Below are positions 31,662-40,236 of a stretch of 64,000 nt of DNA, piece by piece. The stretch is taken from positions 59,350-123,349 of the forward strand of contig JAGVYD010000010.1 in assembly GCA_018303405.1 (NCBI GenBank), written 5' to 3'. The position numbers and the translations under genes were made by a program. The notes under the pieces are model-generated. The model saw only the letters and a list, made by a program, of their open reading frames with translations. It did not search any database and was not told the origin of the DNA. Numbering within the stretch: the first letter of the stretch is position 1; each line of letters starts with the position of its first letter. This stretch comes from Candidatus Woesearchaeota archaeon (GTDB lineage Archaea; Nanobdellota; Nanobdellia; Woesearchaeales; JABMPP01).

Positions 31662-33995
31662 TCAAAAATACTTCTGGCTCCATCCCATCTTCCTGTCCAT
31701 AATAATAAGCAGTATGCTCAAGGCTAATCCGGCAATTGTCAGCCACACTCCCTTCACAAATCCAGCAGGCACATAGCTGAACACCAAATCACCGCTTTTC
31801 CCATTGAGAATGACCAATGAGCCTATGCCATTTGCATTATGGATCCGGATTTCTTTTCCATTAATGCTGGCTTTCCATTCCGGAAACATGTAAAACTTTT
31901 CACCGAGGAAAAAAAGCCCTTTTTCGCCATTCAGCCTGAATTCAATCCTGTTTGGCCCGTAAACAGATGGCTTGATCTGCAACATTTGCCTGCCTGATGA
32001 TTCCCGGGACAGCATAAGCGTCAGGTTCTCAAATGAAAGTGATTGGCCGGGATTAAATACATCCGGAACCAGGATGCCGCCGGCCTCAACAAATGCCTTA
32101 AGCTTTGGCGCATCAGCCGGGGCATAGCTGTTTTGCAGCAGGATAATCATATCATGGGCCATAAGCTCATTCTCCGAGTAATCTGAGACGCCCTGTGCTC
32201 CTTTTGTTATGACCAATTTGCCAGGATCAATGCCTGGCTGCAAAAGCATCTGGAACGCAACATTGTCAACATCAGCCTTTGCGCCAAGAATAAGGACTCC
32301 GTAATCTACAAGGTAATACCTTGGAAGGTACAGGTCATTGGAATAAAGATAGGGCCCGTCCACCCATTTCGAAAGGTCATCAGCTTCGCACGATGCGCAT
32401 TCATCAAATTTCCTTACCAGGGTAAAGCCAGGGACATTTATCTCATTTTTTGCAGCCAAATACTTGACATTAGCCAGGCCGAGCAGCTTTGCAGGATTGT
32501 ATTGCCTTGCAATGGCAGTGTACTGCACATAGTCGCCTGTCCAAATTGAGCCTCCTCCTCCGTAATGCTCTATTCCATACCTTGAATACCATCCAAACCC
32601 GTATGCAGCTATGATGTCCCCTACATCCAGGTTATATACCCTGAAAATTTCGCCTTTGCCCTTGATTTCATTTTCAAGGTACCTTGCCAGCTGGTTTTCG
32701 TCAATCTGCTGCTTGATTTCAATTGTCTGCCATCTCCACTTGGCCAGCCAAACATTTGCAAAAATCAATGCCAGCACTGCCAGGAAAAAAATCATGGCAG
32801 AGCCATTCCTGGCCATCCATTTTTTTGTGCTTTGCATTTTGCCCAATTTTGTTTCGAGGTAAGTATAGCCCATCCCTGCCAATAGCGGCATGGCGAAAAC
32901 AAAAAGCACCAACGCCCTTTGCAGGTTGCGCATTTGCCTGAATCCCGGCGCATAGTTGTAGAAAAGCTGGCCCAGTCCAATGTCAAATGCAAGAAGGAAA
33001 CCAACCAATGCAAGCAAAACCCCGAATACAACATATCTGTTTTTCATCTTTTTAAGGGACATGATTGCAAGAAGCGCGGCAACAAGCCCGACATCCAGGA
33101 AAAGCCATCCTGCCTTGACGGGATACAAATTACCGGGATAGAAATACTTCTCAGATCCAATGTATTCCGCATAGGAGACACCGGCTGCCCGGTTTGTGAC
33201 CTCAACCAGGCTGAAATCAGGAAGCAGCTTGGAGGCGCTTAGCGCCACTGCAAGCACTGCCAAAGCCACAAAGATGACAACAATCCTCAAAATTGTTTTC
33301 TTGCCATGGTTTCCGGAAAACAATGCAAGGATTATCTCAAGGCCGAGGTAAATGCCCACAATCACCCAGGTATAGAGCAGGATGACAATCCCTCCTGACA
33401 TGACCTGGCAGGCAAACAAGGCAGCTGCAAGTGCAATATTCAGGAAAAAATTCTTCCCTTCCTTCAGTGCCTTGATCACAAAAAGAAGGATCCATGGAAT
33501 CAGCATGTACGGCTCGGCAATGCTCGGGTTTCCAATGATTATGAACTGAAGTATGTACTCATTGAAAATATAAACAAACCCTGCTATCATTGACGCATAC
33601 ACATTGTTTGTAATATATTTTGCCAGAAAATACATCCCGGCCAAACCGATTATCAGGTAGGAAAGCAGCGAGAGGTTTATGGCAAGGATGACCTGCTTGA
33701 AAAGCATCAGGTAGGCGAATGTAAGGTTAACGAAAAATACCTGCGGGTCTGTGAAAAAAGGATGCCCGCCAAACCATGACCTTGTCCAGAAGGGGAGTGT
33801 GCCATGCTCATAGACAGCATCCAGGTAATTCTGCGCAAAAAGCGTCTGCACCTCGATATAATGCGTGCCTGCAGGGTTTAGCCGCGTCGTGCTGAAAATT
33901 TCCCTGTAGTAAATCCCGGCAAGAACGAGCAAAATCAGGCCCGCCAAAATTTCCTTGCCATGCTTCCTAAAGATACTTGAGGCTTCCTGCTTCAT
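31662..33995 (-). CDS. large polytopic membrane protein, GT-C/YfhO-like
   Basis: 777 residues with about 12-13 membrane helices and a C-terminal extracytoplasmic region of about 270 residues ending in a last helix (LTIAGLALSILLIIMD). The first loop HYIEVQTLFAQNYLDAVYEH and the next RSWFGGHPFFTDPQVFF resemble YfhO-type GT-C proteins, which glycosylate surface polymers. The soluble part contains GQSLSFENLTLMLSRESSGR and a beta-rich domain. Start is uncertain: ATG 33995 (MKQEASSIF) overlaps the upstream gene by 29 bp, while ATGs at 34019 and 34049 would overlap further. It follows the epimerase-like gene as an operon. Confidence 0.75.
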   Translation of the reverse strand: MKQEASSIFRKHGKEILAGLILLVLAGIYYREIFSTTRLNPAGTHYIEVQTLFAQNYLDAVYEHGTLPFWTRSWFGGHPFFTDPQVFFVNLTFAYLMLFKQVILAINLSLLSYLIIGLAGMYFLAKYITNNVYASMIAGFVYIFNEYILQFIIIGNPSIAEPYMLIPWILLFVIKALKEGKNFFLNIALAAALFACQVMSGGIVILLYTWVIVGIYLGLEIILALFSGNHGKKTILRIVVIFVALAVLAVALSASKLLPDFSLVEVTNRAAGVSYAEYIGSEKYFYPGNLYPVKAGWLFLDVGLVAALLAIMSLKKMKNRYVVFGVLLALVGFLLAFDIGLGQLFYNYAPGFRQMRNLQRALVLFVFAMPLLAGMGYTYLETKLGKMQSTKKWMARNGSAMIFFLAVLALIFANVWLAKWRWQTIEIKQQIDENQLARYLENEIKGKGEIFRVYNLDVGDIIAAYGFGWYSRYGIEHYGGGGSIWTGDYVQYTAIARQYNPAKLLGLANVKYLAAKNEINVPGFTLVRKFDECASCEADDLSKWVDGPYLYSNDLYLPRYYLVDYGVLILGAKADVDNVAFQMLLQPGIDPGKLVITKGAQGVSDYSENELMAHDMIILLQNSYAPADAPKLKAFVEAGGILVPDVFNPGQSLSFENLTLMLSRESSGRQMLQIKPSVYGPNRIEFRLNGEKGLFFLGEKFYMFPEWKASINGKEIRIHNANGIGSLVILNGKSGDLVFSYVPAGFVKGVWLTIAGLALSILLIIMDRKMGWSQKYF

Positions 33996-35391
33996 CTTTC
34001 CACAATCCAAGGGTTTCATGCGACCATTTGAACGGCTTGTTCGCGCCAATGCCTATCTTGTTCATTGTGCCTATGAATTTTGTGCCAAAGTCCTTGCCAT
34101 AAAGGGGCTTTTGGCCCCGGGCTTTTTTCCTGAAATCATCATTTTCCAGAATGGCTTTCACAGCTTCTGCCATGAATTCAGCTGAATAGGGCGGCGCCAG
34201 GAAATTTCCGCCAGACTGCCTGACAGTCTCGGGCCTGTCCGTGCTGAACCTGCAGGTCATGCACAATTTCTTCATCATGTTCATGTCTTCCTGCACGCCT
34301 CCGCTGTCCGTAAGGGCGGCAAGGTTGTGCTCAGAACTGTAAAATTCCACAACGTGCTCGAACATTGGCCATAAGTCAGTGAACAGGAAATTGTCTTTCT
34401 TCATTATGTCGCTGAATGCATCCTGCATGCCATAATTTGCAAATGCCTCCCTTGTCGCGCCCATCTGTATAAAAACAACTTTCCTTCCTTCCTTCACCAA
34501 TTGCCTGACTGCTCCAACTATGCTTTTTAGCCTGCGCGCAGTCAGGTTTTCCCGCCTGTGGATGTCAACCCTTATCCATTCGCCTTTTTCAAGCTGCGGG
34601 TAAATCTCAAACACGCTTTGCTCAGGCTTTTTGCCAAGCTTGAGCTGAATTGCATCCACAACAGGGTTCCCGTGCACAAATATGTCCTCATCCTTGTAGC
34701 CTTCCCGTAACAGGTGCTGCCTGTTGAGGTCAAGGGGCGCGAACTGGAATTGGCAGGCTGCTGAGCTTACAAATGTGTCCCATTGCTCAGGGAACGGCTC
34801 ATTGCGCAGCACTTCCCATTCTGCTTCTCTTTGCTGCATCACAAAATCCTGCGGGCTTGTTTTTCCGAGCTGCCTCATGCCTGCTGGCGACATGGATCTC
34901 AAGCCGGCCTCAAGGTTGATGCCTTTGTTTCCAACTGCAAAAAGCCATGCCGAGGGTATTACTCCTGCAAGGATGGTATCACCCAAGACAACAGGTACAG
35001 TCTCAACATCAGGATAAAGCTGCCTGAGCTTCCTCGCAAGCCATATGCATTTGAAATACAGTTCCCCTGTCTTCCTGCCGAGGTCGCCGCCAATGTGAAG
35101 GTCCACGCTTATTTTCCCGTCCAGCCCGAATTCTTTTATTCCCTGGGTCAGGCTGCTGTCATAGTGCTGGTTTGCATTTATGACAATGTATGGGTAGCCA
35201 TTGCTTTCAGCAGCCTGTATTGCCCCATAGAATTTGTAAAAGCATGGCTTTGTGCCAACCACAAATGCAAGCAGCCATTTTCTATCTTTCCTGGCCTTCT
35301 CAGCAGCTGATTTTATTTTTGCATAATCAACCCTGATACTGTCCAGCTTCGGGATAAAATCAGATTGATTGACAGTGTCCAATGATGCCAT
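33967..35391 (-). CDS. UDP-GlcNAc 2-epimerase family enzyme, long form
   Basis: A 474-residue relative of the non-hydrolysing 2-epimerases. The core motifs are present: VVGTKPCFYKFYGAI (in place of the usual GTRPE), VLGDTILAGVIPS, LEAGLRSMSPAG, DIHRRENLTARRL and LTDSGGVQEDMNM. It is about 100 residues longer than WecB, with an N-terminal extension of about 35 residues and an insert after EAGLRS, so it may act on a different UDP-sugar from the epimerase at 9789. AAGGAGA lies about 5 nt before the ATG. It is the first gene of an operon with the YfhO-like protein. Confidence 0.85.
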   Translation of the reverse strand: MASLDTVNQSDFIPKLDSIRVDYAKIKSAAEKARKDRKWLLAFVVGTKPCFYKFYGAIQAAESNGYPYIVINANQHYDSSLTQGIKEFGLDGKISVDLHIGGDLGRKTGELYFKCIWLARKLRQLYPDVETVPVVLGDTILAGVIPSAWLFAVGNKGINLEAGLRSMSPAGMRQLGKTSPQDFVMQQREAEWEVLRNEPFPEQWDTFVSSAACQFQFAPLDLNRQHLLREGYKDEDIFVHGNPVVDAIQLKLGKKPEQSVFEIYPQLEKGEWIRVDIHRRENLTARRLKSIVGAVRQLVKEGRKVVFIQMGATREAFANYGMQDAFSDIMKKDNFLFTDLWPMFEHVVEFYSSEHNLAALTDSGGVQEDMNMMKKLCMTCRFSTDRPETVRQSGGNFLAPPYSAEFMAEAVKAILENDDFRKKARGQKPLYGKDFGTKFIGTMNKIGIGANKPFKWSHETLGLWKDEAGSLKYL

Positions 35392-35451
35392 AAGCTTCTC
35401 CTTCTGTATGAATTGGCCCCCTATGCTATGCGGTTTTTACACTCTCACCAG

Positions 35452-35462
35452 CATTAAAAACC
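35452..35462 (-). promoter_or_regulatory. TATA box of the epimerase-like operon
   Basis: Minus-strand GGTTTTTAATG about 65 bp before the ATG at 35391, giving a leader of about 40 nt that ends in a clear Shine-Dalgarno sequence. Confidence 0.5.
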
Positions 35463-35545
35463 TTTTGCTTTTTTAGGCTGTTCGAGGCAGCCGACTCAGT
35501 CCAAAACATGACACGTCAATATGCGGAATCCAATGCCAAGGGCGA

Positions 35546-35556
35546 GCTTTAAATAG
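35546..35556 (+). promoter_or_regulatory. TATA box of the GT2 gene at 35587
   Basis: GCTTTAAATAG centred about 35 bp before the ATG, slightly longer spacing than usual here, predicting a leader of about 10 nt. Confidence 0.6.
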
Positions 35557-35586
35557 TACGCGCTGATTACAGGCGATGGGTCAATC

Positions 35587-36333
35587 ATGGACAGGAAATA
35601 TAAGATCAGTGTCGTGATCCCTGTTTTCAGGGAGGAAAAGCGCATAAGCAGGTGCATTGACGAATCAATTTTCTATTTTTCCAATAATCCCTCAATTTCA
35701 GATTTTGAGCTGATTTTTGTAGCTGACTCAAGTGGGGACAAGACCATAAGCATCATCCGGAAGCGCACTTTCAGCGACAGGAGAATCCGGCTCATAGTCA
35801 ATAATGACAGGCTGGAAAAAGGCTTTTCAGTAAAGGAAGGAATGCTGTCAGCGAAATATGACCTCATGCTTTTTTACGACGCAGACCTCAGCGTTCCCCT
35901 GACGGAAATCGGAAACTTTTTGGCCAAGATAAGCCGGCATGACATCCTCATTGCATCACGGGGGCTTCCGGATTCAAGGGTGCAGAAAAAATTCTTCAAG
36001 ATACTCCTATCAAGGCTTTTTTCGGCTGTGAAACTGGTTATGCTGGGTGTCAATTACCATGACACTCAATGCGGCTTTAAGATGTTCAGGAAAAAAACAC
36101 TTGTGCTGTTCCGCCAGCAGAGGATAAAGAGCAGCTGCTTTGATGTTGAGCTTCTGTACAACGCAGGCCTGCATAATTTTAGTGTAAAGGAGCTTCCGGT
36201 CACATGGATTGACTCGGACAGGAGCAATTTCAACACCCTCAAGGTCATCGGAAGGTTTATTGTTGATATCATGAGAATCAGGTACTATTCCTGGTCTGGA
36301 AAATACGGGCCGGCCGCAGGGAAGGCAAAATAA
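35587..36333 (+). CDS. GT2 dolichyl-phosphate glucose synthase-like (ALG5-like)
   Basis: A 248-residue GT2 enzyme with VVIPVFREEKRISRCI, LIFVADSSGDKTISII, GFSVKEGMLSA, LMLFYDADLSVPLTEI (the DAD site) and IASRGLPDSRVQKKFFK. YHDTQCGFKMFRK is the ALG5/DPM1-group motif that precedes the membrane-associated end, and FDVELLYNAGLHNF follows. It probably makes a polyprenyl-phosphate hexose for a local GT-C enzyme. It stands alone on the plus strand and converges with the methyltransferase at 36410. Confidence 0.88.
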   Translation: MDRKYKISVVIPVFREEKRISRCIDESIFYFSNNPSISDFELIFVADSSGDKTISIIRKRTFSDRRIRLIVNNDRLEKGFSVKEGMLSAKYDLMLFYDADLSVPLTEIGNFLAKISRHDILIASRGLPDSRVQKKFFKILLSRLFSAVKLVMLGVNYHDTQCGFKMFRKKTLVLFRQQRIKSSCFDVELLYNAGLHNFSVKELPVTWIDSDRSNFNTLKVIGRFIVDIMRIRYYSWSGKYGPAAGKAK

Positions 36334-36409
36334 TCTTAATTCAAAATAATCTTAATTTGTTCCTTTTTATTCCTTCTTATTTTATCCCTTCTTATTCAAA
36401 TGAAATGCT

Positions 36410-37273
36410 TCAATCTGCCCTTTCTTTCTGCAGCACAGTCAGGGTGGCCACGCCAATCGGCATGTTCATCCCTTTCGCTATCAGCCAATTCTCTGCCAGG
36501 TGGATTTTCTTGAGCAGGCCATTGAGCATCATCCCGTTTCCTTTGGGGTTTTCAGAATTTTTCCTTGCAGACGTTTTCGCATTTCTTTTTAGCAGGCTGT
36601 CCTTTATTTTTTGCTCAAACGACTCCCCCTTGCCTGATGCTCTTTCCATGGTCCTGGCGAGCAATGCCGGGAAATAAAAAAATGGCTGGATATATGTCTG
36701 TCTAAGTTTCCTGAAGCCATCAAACAGCTTGTTCAGCCTTTTCTTGGTATACCTCCTGAAATGGAACAGCCTTTTGTCATCCGCCCCCCAAAGGTGCATG
36801 AACATTGGGACTGTGACAAGGGCTATTCCGCCTGGCCTCAGCACCCTCCTGACCTCCTGCGCAGCTTTTTTGTCATTCCTCACATGCTCCAGGGTGTCGC
36901 TTATTATCACAAAGTCAAAATAATCATCCTGATAAGGCAGCTTCTCAGCATTCCCCACTTTGAGCATAAAGCTTGTCCTGGCAGACTTGGCCCTCTGATG
37001 GCAGATCCTGATAGCCTCGCCGGAGACGTCCATACCATAGATTTCGGCATCCTTGCCGCAAATTTGCCTCATCATAAGCAAAATGCTTCCTGTTCCACAG
37101 CCTACATCCAACAGGCGGAACTTATTGTTCCTTCCACTATCCTGTTTTCCCGGTGCTGATTTTGCCATCCCGGAATATTTTTTATAAGCCTGCTCAAACA
37201 TGTACCTTTTTCCAACCCAGAACCAGTAATCCTTTTCCAGCACGGCCATCTGGTTTATTGATATGTCATCCAA
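36410..37273 (-). CDS. class I SAM methyltransferase, paralogue of 3178-3927
   Basis: A 287-residue methyltransferase. Motif I is FRLLDVGCGTGSILLMM, with the acidic strand EIYGMDVSGEAIRIC and the motif FDFVIISDTLEHVRNDKKAA. MFMHLWGADDKRLFHFRRYTK is the segment seen in the ubiquinone/lipid methyltransferase-like group. I take TTG 37273 as start: it has AGGTG 6 nt upstream and makes the head (23 residues to GKR) align without gaps with the head of the paralogue at 3927. The C-terminal 80 residues are basic and then hydrophobic, so membrane contact is likely. The substrate is unknown. Confidence 0.83.
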   Translation of the reverse strand: MDDISINQMAVLEKDYWFWVGKRYMFEQAYKKYSGMAKSAPGKQDSGRNNKFRLLDVGCGTGSILLMMRQICGKDAEIYGMDVSGEAIRICHQRAKSARTSFMLKVGNAEKLPYQDDYFDFVIISDTLEHVRNDKKAAQEVRRVLRPGGIALVTVPMFMHLWGADDKRLFHFRRYTKKRLNKLFDGFRKLRQTYIQPFFYFPALLARTMERASGKGESFEQKIKDSLLKRNAKTSARKNSENPKGNGMMLNGLLKKIHLAENWLIAKGMNMPIGVATLTVLQKERAD

Positions 37274-37335
37274 TCATCACACCTGTTATTGCCCTAATAT
37301 CACTTTATTCCACTTATTTTTTATTCCAACCATTT

Positions 37336-37836
37336 TCATTTTTTTCTGCAATAAATTTGCGTTATCCTGTCAATCAACTCAGTTGTGGAAAATCCAGGGA
37401 CTTTCTTTACCAAGTAAAGCTTGCCGCCAATTGCCTTAATGGCCTTTGCCTCGACGCAATCCTTGCCATACTCCTCGCCATTGGCATGTACATCAGGCCT
37501 GGCCAGGTTTATCAGCGGGACTGCAATTTCCTTTTCATCCATCAATACAACATAATCAACGCATTCCAGTGCAGCCAGTGACTCCATCCTGTGTTTTTCG
37601 TCAATAATAGGCTTGTCCTTGCTCTTGTACTGCTTTACAGAGGAATTGCTGTTGACTCCCACTATAAGTGCATCTCCCCGGGCTTTTGCCTCCTGCAAAA
37701 AAGTTATGTGGCCAATATGCATTAAGTCAAAGCTCCCGTTGCAGGTGACTATTTTCTTCCCTTTGGCCCTCAGCTCATTGCATATTTTCGGGACAGCGTC
37801 CCGGGAGACAATTTTTTTTCTAGCAGCCATCGCCAT
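37336..37836 (-). CDS. rfaE2: D-glycero-beta-D-manno-heptose 1-phosphate adenylyltransferase (HldE C-domain as a separate protein)
   Basis: A 166-residue HIGH-type nucleotidyltransferase matching the adenylyltransferase half of HldE/RfaE. The signature is CNGSFDLMHIGHITFLQEA (HxGH), followed by ALIVGVNSNSSVKQYK and the second site near VHANGEEYGKD. FSTTELIDRI is the usual C-terminal motif. It makes ADP-heptose from heptose 1-phosphate and ATP. The start is ATG 37836 or 37830, both next to AAGGGG; the gene overlaps gmhB by about 17 bp. It is the last gene of the ADP-heptose operon, whose four enzymes are separate here although bacteria often fuse kinase and adenylyltransferase. Confidence 0.92.
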   Translation of the reverse strand: MAMAARKKIVSRDAVPKICNELRAKGKKIVTCNGSFDLMHIGHITFLQEAKARGDALIVGVNSNSSVKQYKSKDKPIIDEKHRMESLAALECVDYVVLMDEKEIAVPLINLARPDVHANGEEYGKDCVEAKAIKAIGGKLYLVKKVPGFSTTELIDRITQIYCRKK

Positions 37837-38512
37837 CGACCCCTTGATTTGCGCCATTTGCAGCGCCGCCGGGCTTTTCGTGCTCCAGTATAATCTCAAC
37901 AGCCATCTTTAAGTCAGGCGCCACAAAATCAGGCTCAACTGTCATGTTCCTGTAATATTCCTCGCCGTTAATCCCGCTTTTTACAAGCACGGTCCTGCAT
38001 CCTGCGCGTGCCCCTGCCATTATGTCAAAATCCCTGTCACCTACCATCCATGACTTCTTAAGGTTAAGCTTGAATTCATGCGCAGCTTCCTCAAAAAATT
38101 TGGTTCCTGGCTTTTTGCATTCGCAGATGAATGAATATCCTTCAACAGTGCCGTCCTTGTGGTGAGGGCAGTAATATACCCTGTGTATTTCGGCCCCATG
38201 TTTTTTCAGCTCGGACACAATGTGATGGTTTATTTTGTTGACATCCTCTTCGGTGTAAATCCCTTTTGCCACGCCGCCCTGGTTGGTGATTATTATAAGC
38301 TTGTAGTCTGTCTTGGAAAGCTTTGCGATTGCCTCAACAGAGCCAGGCAGGAATGCAAAGTCCTCAAGCTGGTAAAGGTAGGTTGGCATTTCCACGTTTA
38401 TTGTTCCATCCCTGTCGATGAAAATTGCCCTGTTCCTCCCAGATCTTTTCTTGGGGGGCACACGGGCTTCAGGAATTTGCCCTTCATGCTCATTTTCCAT
38501 TCTGGTTTCCAT
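37820..38512 (-). CDS. gmhB: D-glycero-D-manno-heptose 1,7-bisphosphate 7-phosphatase
   Basis: A 230-residue HAD phosphatase. IFIDRDGTIN carries the nucleophile and acid-base aspartates, IIITNQGGVAKG is motif II, and MVGDRDFDIMAGARAG is the motif IV region. The zinc loop unique to GmhB/HisB-type phosphatases is present as YYCPHHKDG followed by ICECKKPG. It removes the 7-phosphate before adenylylation. The N-terminal 27 residues (including PKKRSGRNRA) are an extra basic tail. The start at 38512 overlaps the kinase gene by 23 bp; an ATG at 38500 (MENEHEGQ) is also possible. Confidence 0.92.
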   Translation of the reverse strand: METRMENEHEGQIPEARVPPKKRSGRNRAIFIDRDGTINVEMPTYLYQLEDFAFLPGSVEAIAKLSKTDYKLIIITNQGGVAKGIYTEEDVNKINHHIVSELKKHGAEIHRVYYCPHHKDGTVEGYSFICECKKPGTKFFEEAAHEFKLNLKKSWMVGDRDFDIMAGARAGCRTVLVKSGINGEEYYRNMTVEPDFVAPDLKMAVEIILEHEKPGGAANGANQGVDGDGC

Positions 38513-39497
38513 TGTATTCTGAATCCTTCTTTATGTCTTTCTCAAGCTCCGAGGCTGTTACAGTTGAGGTCCCTATTTTTCCAACAACAATCCCTGCTGC
38601 GTGATTGGCAATCCTCGCGGCATCCTCCAGGCTCGAACCTGCTGCCAATGACATGGCCAAGGTGGCCACAACCGTATCCCCTGCTCCGGTAACATCATAG
38701 ACTTCCTTGGCTTTTGTCGGAATGTGCTTGACCATCCCATCCTTCTTGAAAAGGGACATTCCCATCTCCCCTCTTGTGACCAAAATGTCAGTATCGTACT
38801 TCCTGACCAGGGCTTCTCCAACTTTCATCACATCTTCCCAGAACTCCTCTTCAAGGCCGGACATCAGGCATGCTTCGTCATAGTTGGGTGTGAGCAGATG
38901 GCAGCCATAATAATATTCCCTGTGCATTGGCTTTGGGTCCACAATTGTATAAACCTTGTTTCCTTTTGCAATGTCAGTAACCTTTGCCATGAAATTCCTG
39001 CTCAAAAGGCCTTTCCCGTAATCAGAGATTACAATCACATCAATGTCCTCAATGCCCTGCTTTAATTCATTAATTATTTTTTCCTCATGCTCCCTGTCAA
39101 TGTTATGCACTTTTTCATAATCAACCCTGAGCAGCTGCTGGCCACGGGCCATTATTCTCATCTTGGTGATGGTCGGCCTTGTGCTGTCCTTGATCATGTA
39201 ATCCGTATGCATGTTTCTCTTCTTCAGCTCCTCAAGGAGCGTTGCGCCCATCTCATCATTGCCGACTGTGCCTATGATATAGACATCCCCGCTCAGGCTG
39301 GCAACATTGTTTGCCACATTCGCGGCTCCGCCCGGCACAAACTCCTCCTTCTGGACATTAACTACCTGCACGGGCGCTTCAGGCGATATCCTTGTGACAT
39401 CCCCTACAATTGACTTGTCGAGCATCACATCCCCTATGACCAAAACCCTTTTCCCCTTGAAATCCCGGATTGTCTGAATCAGTTTTTTTACATCCAT
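38490..39497 (-). CDS. rfaE1: D-glycero-beta-D-manno-heptose 7-phosphate kinase (HldE N-domain as a separate protein)
   Basis: A 335-residue PfkB-family kinase matching the first half of HldE. Motifs: VLVIGDVMLDKSIVGDVTRI, the sugar-binding VPGGAANVANNVASL, the VIGTVGNDEMGATLLEEL strand and the C-terminal ATP site with the catalytic aspartate in DVTGAGDTVVATLAMSLA. It phosphorylates C1 of heptose 7-phosphate with beta configuration, which points to the ADP-heptose route and not the GDP route, whose kinase is of the GHMP family. The ATG at 39497 has GGGGG about 6 nt upstream; longer frames would overlap gmhA. Confidence 0.92.
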   Translation of the reverse strand: MDVKKLIQTIRDFKGKRVLVIGDVMLDKSIVGDVTRISPEAPVQVVNVQKEEFVPGGAANVANNVASLSGDVYIIGTVGNDEMGATLLEELKKRNMHTDYMIKDSTRPTITKMRIMARGQQLLRVDYEKVHNIDREHEEKIINELKQGIEDIDVIVISDYGKGLLSRNFMAKVTDIAKGNKVYTIVDPKPMHREYYYGCHLLTPNYDEACLMSGLEEEFWEDVMKVGEALVRKYDTDILVTRGEMGMSLFKKDGMVKHIPTKAKEVYDVTGAGDTVVATLAMSLAAGSSLEDAARIANHAAGIVVGKIGTSTVTASELEKDIKKDSEYNGNQNGK

Positions 39498-39508
39498 TGA
39501 AATCCCCC

Positions 39509-40105
39509 TTATTGTTCCTTCCCGCCTTTCCAGGCCTTGGCAACAAATTCGTTTTCGACCAATTCGCATACAATATGCATTATGCACATCTGGGCTTCCT
39601 GTATCCTTGCTGTCTGGCTTGAGGGTATTATTATGTCCAAATCTGCCATGCCTTTTGTCTTTCCCCCATCCTTGCCGAGCAGGGCAACGGTCTTCATCCC
39701 CTTTTCCTTTGCCATTTTCAAGGCAAGCATGACATTCTCTGAATTTCCGCTTGTGCTAATCCCCACAAACAGGTCTCCTTTGTTTCCCAGGGCCTCAACC
39801 TGCCTTTCAAACAGCGTGTTGAATCCGTAATCATTTGCATGAGCTGTGATGACAGATGTGTCAGTTGTCAGGGCTATTGCCGGCAGGGTCTTCCGGTCAG
39901 TCTTATATCTTACTATGAACTCAGCTGCAAAATGCTGCGCATCTGCCGCACTACCTCCATTGCCGCATACAAGCACTTTTTTGCCGGATTTCATGGTATC
40001 CAGGGTCATGGCAGCAAATTTTTCAACCTTTCCTGCCATTGTATTGGCAACTGTCTTTTTTACTTCAGCGCTTTCAAGCAGCATTTCCCTTATCTTGTTT
40101 TCCAT
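39509..40105 (-). CDS. gmhA: sedoheptulose 7-phosphate isomerase
   Basis: A 198-residue SIS-domain isomerase making D-glycero-D-manno-heptose 7-phosphate from sedoheptulose 7-phosphate, the first committed heptose step. The signature is CGNGGSAADAQHFAAEF, then ALTTDTSVITAHANDYG and FVGISTSGNSENVMLAL, with the catalytic histidine region in AQMCIMHIVCELVE. Length is normal. It heads the minus-strand ADP-heptose operon (gmhA, kinase, gmhB, adenylyltransferase). GGTGAGAG lies just before the ATG. The promoter overlaps a palindrome shared with the divergent RHH-NTase 2. Confidence 0.94.
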   Translation of the reverse strand: MENKIREMLLESAEVKKTVANTMAGKVEKFAAMTLDTMKSGKKVLVCGNGGSAADAQHFAAEFIVRYKTDRKTLPAIALTTDTSVITAHANDYGFNTLFERQVEALGNKGDLFVGISTSGNSENVMLALKMAKEKGMKTVALLGKDGGKTKGMADLDIIIPSSQTARIQEAQMCIMHIVCELVENEFVAKAWKGGKEQ

Positions 40106-40134
40106 GCTCTCACCCTTAACCGTTTTATGAAATA

Positions 40135-40147
40135 TGATTATTTAATA
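40135..40147 (-). promoter_or_regulatory. TATA box of the ADP-heptose operon
   Basis: Minus-strand TATTAAATAATC region, about 37 bp before the gmhA ATG, leaving a leader of about 10 nt with GGTGAG. Confidence 0.62.
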
Positions 40148-40168
40148 TAGTATGACTAATTCATACTA
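40148..40168. promoter_or_regulatory. palindromic candidate operator 1 of the heptose/RHH-NTase 2 region
   Basis: Perfect arms TAGTATGA and TCATACTA with a 5-bp spacer (CTAAT). It directly abuts the upstream edge of the gmhA TATA box, where TFB would contact DNA. The half-site AGTATGA resembles the AGTAGGA repeats at the first RHH-NTase gene. Confidence 0.7.
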
Positions 40169-40214
40169 AAAAATGGCTCTATTTATATATCTTTGCATTT
40201 TTTTAAAATAACAA

Positions 40215-40225
40215 GATTTAAATAG
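40215..40225 (+). promoter_or_regulatory. TATA box of RHH-NTase 2
   Basis: GATTTAAATAG centred 29 bp before the ATG at 40249; predicted leaderless. Confidence 0.72.
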
Positions 40226-40236
40226 TAATACTTTTA

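Noticed and set aside
37336..40105. GDP-heptose route (HddA/HddC type).
   Set aside because: The kinase is of the PfkB family and the transferase of the HIGH type, both of the ADP-heptose route. The only HddC-like folds are the RHH fusions, which lack the nucleotide loop.
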